From: Methanomicrobia archaeon
GTDB taxonomy: Archaea; Methanobacteriota_B; Thermococci; Methanofastidiosales; B48-G16
Length of the DNA stretch: 8,357 bases
Direction of reading: 5' to 3'
Assembly (NCBI GenBank): GCA_023133315.1
Contig: JAGLWR010000045.1
Coordinates: forward strand, 1 to 8,357
The position numbers and the translations under genes are program-made. The stretch's first letter is position 1. Each line of letters starts with the position of its first letter. Of the stretch, positions 6,406 to 8,357 are shown one piece after another. Under the pieces are notes generated by a model. The model had not been told where the DNA came from. It worked only from the letters and a program-made list of their open reading frames with translations, and ran no database searches.

Positions 6406-6449
6406 GTACATGATTGTACTCGAAAGCTTTATAAAGTACTTTGAAGTAC
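6406..6449 (+). promoter_or_regulatory. candidate operator: four GTAC sites on a 10-bp phase around the trpB2 TATA box
   Basis: GTAC occurs at 6406, 6416, 6436 and 6446. The pairs GTAC-N6-GTAC (6406-6419 and 6436-6449) are three helical turns apart, and the trpB2 TATA box sits between them. The left pair also reads as an inverted repeat, GTACA-TGAT-TGTAC; the right pair as a direct repeat of AAGTAC. By chance GTAC is expected about once per 256 bases at even composition. All four sites would face the same side of the helix, as needed for a dimer-of-dimers regulator. The right pair covers the region between TATA and the predicted transcription start, so binding should repress. The adjacent HTH-ACT protein is the obvious candidate, but this is inference. 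Confidence 0.55.
6428..6435 (+). promoter_or_regulatory. TATA box of trpB2
   Basis: TTTATAAA, inside the palindrome CTTTATAAAG (6427-6436), is preceded by purine-rich CGAAAG as a likely BRE. Its centre is 27.5 bp before the ATG at 6459, predicting a leaderless mRNA. It is the best TATA match in the window. Confidence 0.7.
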
Positions 6450-6458
6450 CCTTATGAC

Positions 6459-7817
6459 ATGGAAACGAAAATATTTTTAGATGAAAACGAGATGCCGAAA
6501 AAATGGTACAACATACAGGCAGATCTACCGACACCTGTTGATCCACCGCTCAATCCGGGTACAGGAGAACCGATACGACCAGAGGATCTCTCTGCCATAT
6601 TTCCTATGGAATTAATAAAACAGGAAGTAAGTTCAGATCGGGGGATAAATATTCCTGAAGAGGTTTTAGATGTCTATAGATTGTGGAGGCCCTCTCCACT
6701 TTACAGAGCACATCGGTTAGAAAAGGCATTGAAAACACCCGCTAAGATTTACTACAAATGGGAAGGTGTATCCCCTCCAGGAAGCCATAAACCAAACACG
6801 GCAGTAGCTCAGGCATATTATAATATGAAAGAGGGTATTGAACGAATATCGACAGAAACAGGTGCTGGACAATGGGGTTCTTCATTAGCGTTTGCCACGT
6901 CTCTCTTCGGGTTACGATGCACTGTTTATATGGTGAGGGCAAGTTATGAGCAAAAGCCGTACAGAAGAATACTTATGGAAACGTGGGGAGCTGAGTGTTT
7001 TTCGAGTCCCACGAACAGGACAGAGGCCGGAAGAATGATCAGAGAAAAATTCCCGGATACAACTGGGAGTCTGGGAATTGCTATATCCGAAGCAGTGGAA
7101 GATGCTGCAAAACATGAGAATACACACTATTCATTAGGATCTGTCTTGAACCACGTCTTACTGCACCAGACGATAGTTGGACTGGAAGCAAAAAGGCAGT
7201 TTGAAATTGCGGAAACTTATCCGGATATTGTCTTCGGATGCGTTGGAGGCGGGAGTAACTTTTCTGGAGCATGTTTTCCATTTGTTGGTGATAAGTTAAG
7301 GGGAGAAAAACCAGAGATAGAGATAGTATCCTGTGAACCGATGGCATGTCCTACGCTCACAAAAGGACTCTATACGTATGACTTTGGGGATACGGCACAG
7401 CTGACGCCATTACTTAAAATGTATACATTGGGGCATGATTTCATACCCGCGCCCATCCACGCTGGAGGATTACGATATCATGGAGATGCTCCTATATTAT
7501 GTAAATTAACCAATGATGGATACATGAGAGCAAGAGCGTACCATCAAAATGACGTCTTCGAGGCGGCGATTATATTTGCAAAATCTGAAGGGATTGTCGT
7601 GGCACCTGAGGCTGCTCATGCCGTTAGAGCTACGATAGATGAAGCTCTTGAATGTAAAAAAACAGGTGAAGAGAAAGTCATATTCTTTAATAACAGCGGG
7701 CACGGACATTTTGACTTAATGGGGTATGATCTGTACAATGAAGGAAAGTTAGTCGACTATGAATACCCTGCTGAACTCATTGAGAAGTCTTTGAAAGCTC
7801 TGAAAAATAAAACCTAA
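6459..7817 (+). CDS. trpB2: tryptophan synthase beta chain, TrpB2 type
   Basis: This PLP enzyme of about 452 residues joins serine and indole to make tryptophan. With the ATG at 6459 as residue 1, the PLP lysine is K111 in GSHKPNT, the catalytic glutamate is E133 in TETGAGQWG, the phosphate-binding loop is GGGSN (263-267), and SGHGHFDL lies near the end. The longer N-terminus (KKWYNIQADLPTP) and overall length of about 450, against about 400 for TrpB1, mark the TrpB2 subfamily. TrpB2 usually stands apart from trpA, as here, and lacks many TrpA contact features; it probably salvages free indole. The frame is also open to a TTG at 6441, but that would lie only about 10 bp from the TATA centre, so the ATG is preferred. 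The HTH-ACT gene is divergent; an ATP-NAD kinase-like gene follows 23 bases after the stop. Confidence 0.95.
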   Translation: METKIFLDENEMPKKWYNIQADLPTPVDPPLNPGTGEPIRPEDLSAIFPMELIKQEVSSDRGINIPEEVLDVYRLWRPSPLYRAHRLEKALKTPAKIYYKWEGVSPPGSHKPNTAVAQAYYNMKEGIERISTETGAGQWGSSLAFATSLFGLRCTVYMVRASYEQKPYRRILMETWGAECFSSPTNRTEAGRMIREKFPDTTGSLGIAISEAVEDAAKHENTHYSLGSVLNHVLLHQTIVGLEAKRQFEIAETYPDIVFGCVGGGSNFSGACFPFVGDKLRGEKPEIEIVSCEPMACPTLTKGLYTYDFGDTAQLTPLLKMYTLGHDFIPAPIHAGGLRYHGDAPILCKLTNDGYMRARAYHQNDVFEAAIIFAKSEGIVVAPEAAHAVRATIDEALECKKTGEEKVIFFNNSGHGHFDLMGYDLYNEGKLVDYEYPAELIEKSLKALKNKT

Positions 7818-7835
7818 TATTTTTTATTTTTTGTG
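7815..7835 (+). terminator. T-rich junction between trpB2 and the kinase-like gene (terminator and/or promoter)
   Basis: The 23-base gap contains T6 and a second T6 run (7819-7832), a good archaeal termination signal for trpB2. The TAATATTT at 7815-7822 is centred about 22.5 bp before the ATG at 7841 and might instead be a TATA box for the next gene. No Shine-Dalgarno precedes that ATG. The sequence alone cannot say which role applies, or whether both do. Confidence 0.35.
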
Positions 7836-7840
7836 TTCTC

Positions 7841-8357
7841 ATGAAGAAAATTGGATTTATTGTGAACCCCATAGCCGGAATGGGTGGAACGATAGGCCTG
7901 AAAGGCACAGATGATGTTTTAGAAGAAGCATTAAAGAGAGGTGCAAGACCGGTAGCTCAGAACAGAGCCAAAAAAGCACTTGAAAGATTAAACGACAGAA
8001 AAACAGACCTTGTTATGGTAACCTCCTCGGGCGAGATGGGTGAGAATGTATTGGAGGATTTGAACTTCCCGACCTATTTTATTGTGTATCATCCGGAGAA
8101 AAAAACTTCGAACCTGGATACTAAAGAAGTGTGTAAGATATTTCTTGAGGAAGATGTCGACACGATTCTTTTTTGCGGTGGAGATGGAACAGCAAGAGAT
8201 ATCTATGAAGTAATCGGGAGTAAGATCCCGATTGTAGGAATCCCTGCGGGAGTTAAGATGTTTTCAGGGATTTTTTCAATAAATCCACAATCTATATCCG
8301 AATTAATTACTAAATTTCTGGATAATCAGATTCAAATAAGGGAAGCAGAGATCATGG
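7841..8357 (+). CDS. ATP-NAD kinase family protein (COG3199-type), 3' end cut off by the window edge
   Basis: From the ATG at 7841 the frame stays open for 172 codons to the window edge. The N-terminus KKIGFIVNPIAGMGG (2-16) followed by GLKGTD (19-24) is the nucleotide-binding start typical of the COG3199 group. FCGGDGTARD at 111-120 is the GGDG motif shared by NAD kinases, diacylglycerol kinases and relatives. GIPAGVKMFSGIFSINP (133-149) is a conserved substrate-loop region of the group. In archaea such proteins are annotated as predicted ATP-NAD or polyphosphate kinases, but to my knowledge few have been tested, so NADP synthesis should not be assumed. About half of the usual length (around 350 residues) is present. 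It lies in the same direction as trpB2, 23 T-rich bases after it; whether the two share a transcript is unclear. Confidence 0.88.
   Translation, partial: MKKIGFIVNPIAGMGGTIGLKGTDDVLEEALKRGARPVAQNRAKKALERLNDRKTDLVMVTSSGEMGENVLEDLNFPTYFIVYHPEKKTSNLDTKEVCKIFLEEDVDTILFCGGDGTARDIYEVIGSKIPIVGIPAGVKMFSGIFSINPQSISELITKFLDNQIQIREAEIM

Noticed and set aside
6742..7347. Several open frames of 66-88 codons antisense to trpB2
   Set aside because: They overlap fully conserved TrpB2 coding sequence, have no promoter or ribosome binding site that I can see, and no family pattern.
6459..8357. trpB2 as part of a trp operon
   Set aside because: Neither neighbour is a trp biosynthesis gene: the left one is a divergent regulator and the right one is ATP-NAD kinase-like. 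TrpB2 standing alone is usual for this subfamily.

Overview
The window looks like a piece of a low-GC euryarchaeal chromosome. The protein families are archaeal: a COG2108-type radical SAM protein, an HTH-ACT regulator of the COG2150 type, a DUF104/PIN toxin-antitoxin pair, orphan TrpB2, and a COG3199 ATP-NAD kinase-like protein. Promoters are of the TATA-box type. In six genes the TATA centre lies 24.5-27.5 bp from the start codon, so their mRNAs are probably leaderless. Shine-Dalgarno-like sequences are clearest before genes inside operons. I cannot place the organism more finely than Euryarchaeota.

Layout. Positions 1-3123 are read leftward: a CPBP-family intramembrane protease (cut by the window edge), directly preceded by a radical SAM gene that probably shares its transcript, and before that a secreted Thr/Pro-linker protein with an Ig-like and a possible transglutaminase-like domain. 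That third gene is visibly richer in G+C than its surroundings. Divergent from it are a DUF104 antitoxin and a PIN-domain VapC toxin (3198-3862), overlapping by 4 bases. After a 216-base spacer comes an M28-like/DUF4910-like aminopeptidase with a Lys-rich linker and a probable winged-helix tail (4079-5830).

The right part is the most interesting. A leftward HTH-ACT regulator (5859-6359) is divergent from trpB2 (6459-7817). In the 99 bases between them, four GTAC sites start at 6406, 6416, 6436 and 6446. All fall on a 10-bp phase and flank the trpB2 TATA box. This looks like an operator for a multimeric regulator binding one face of the helix. The simplest model is that the neighbouring ACT-domain protein senses an amino acid and controls trpB2, whose product probably makes tryptophan from serine and free indole without TrpA. 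A COG3199 ATP-NAD kinase-like gene follows trpB2 and runs off the right edge.

No rRNA, tRNA, CRISPR array, insertion sequence or phage gene was seen. The only stretches without a confident gene are short (216 bases or less).
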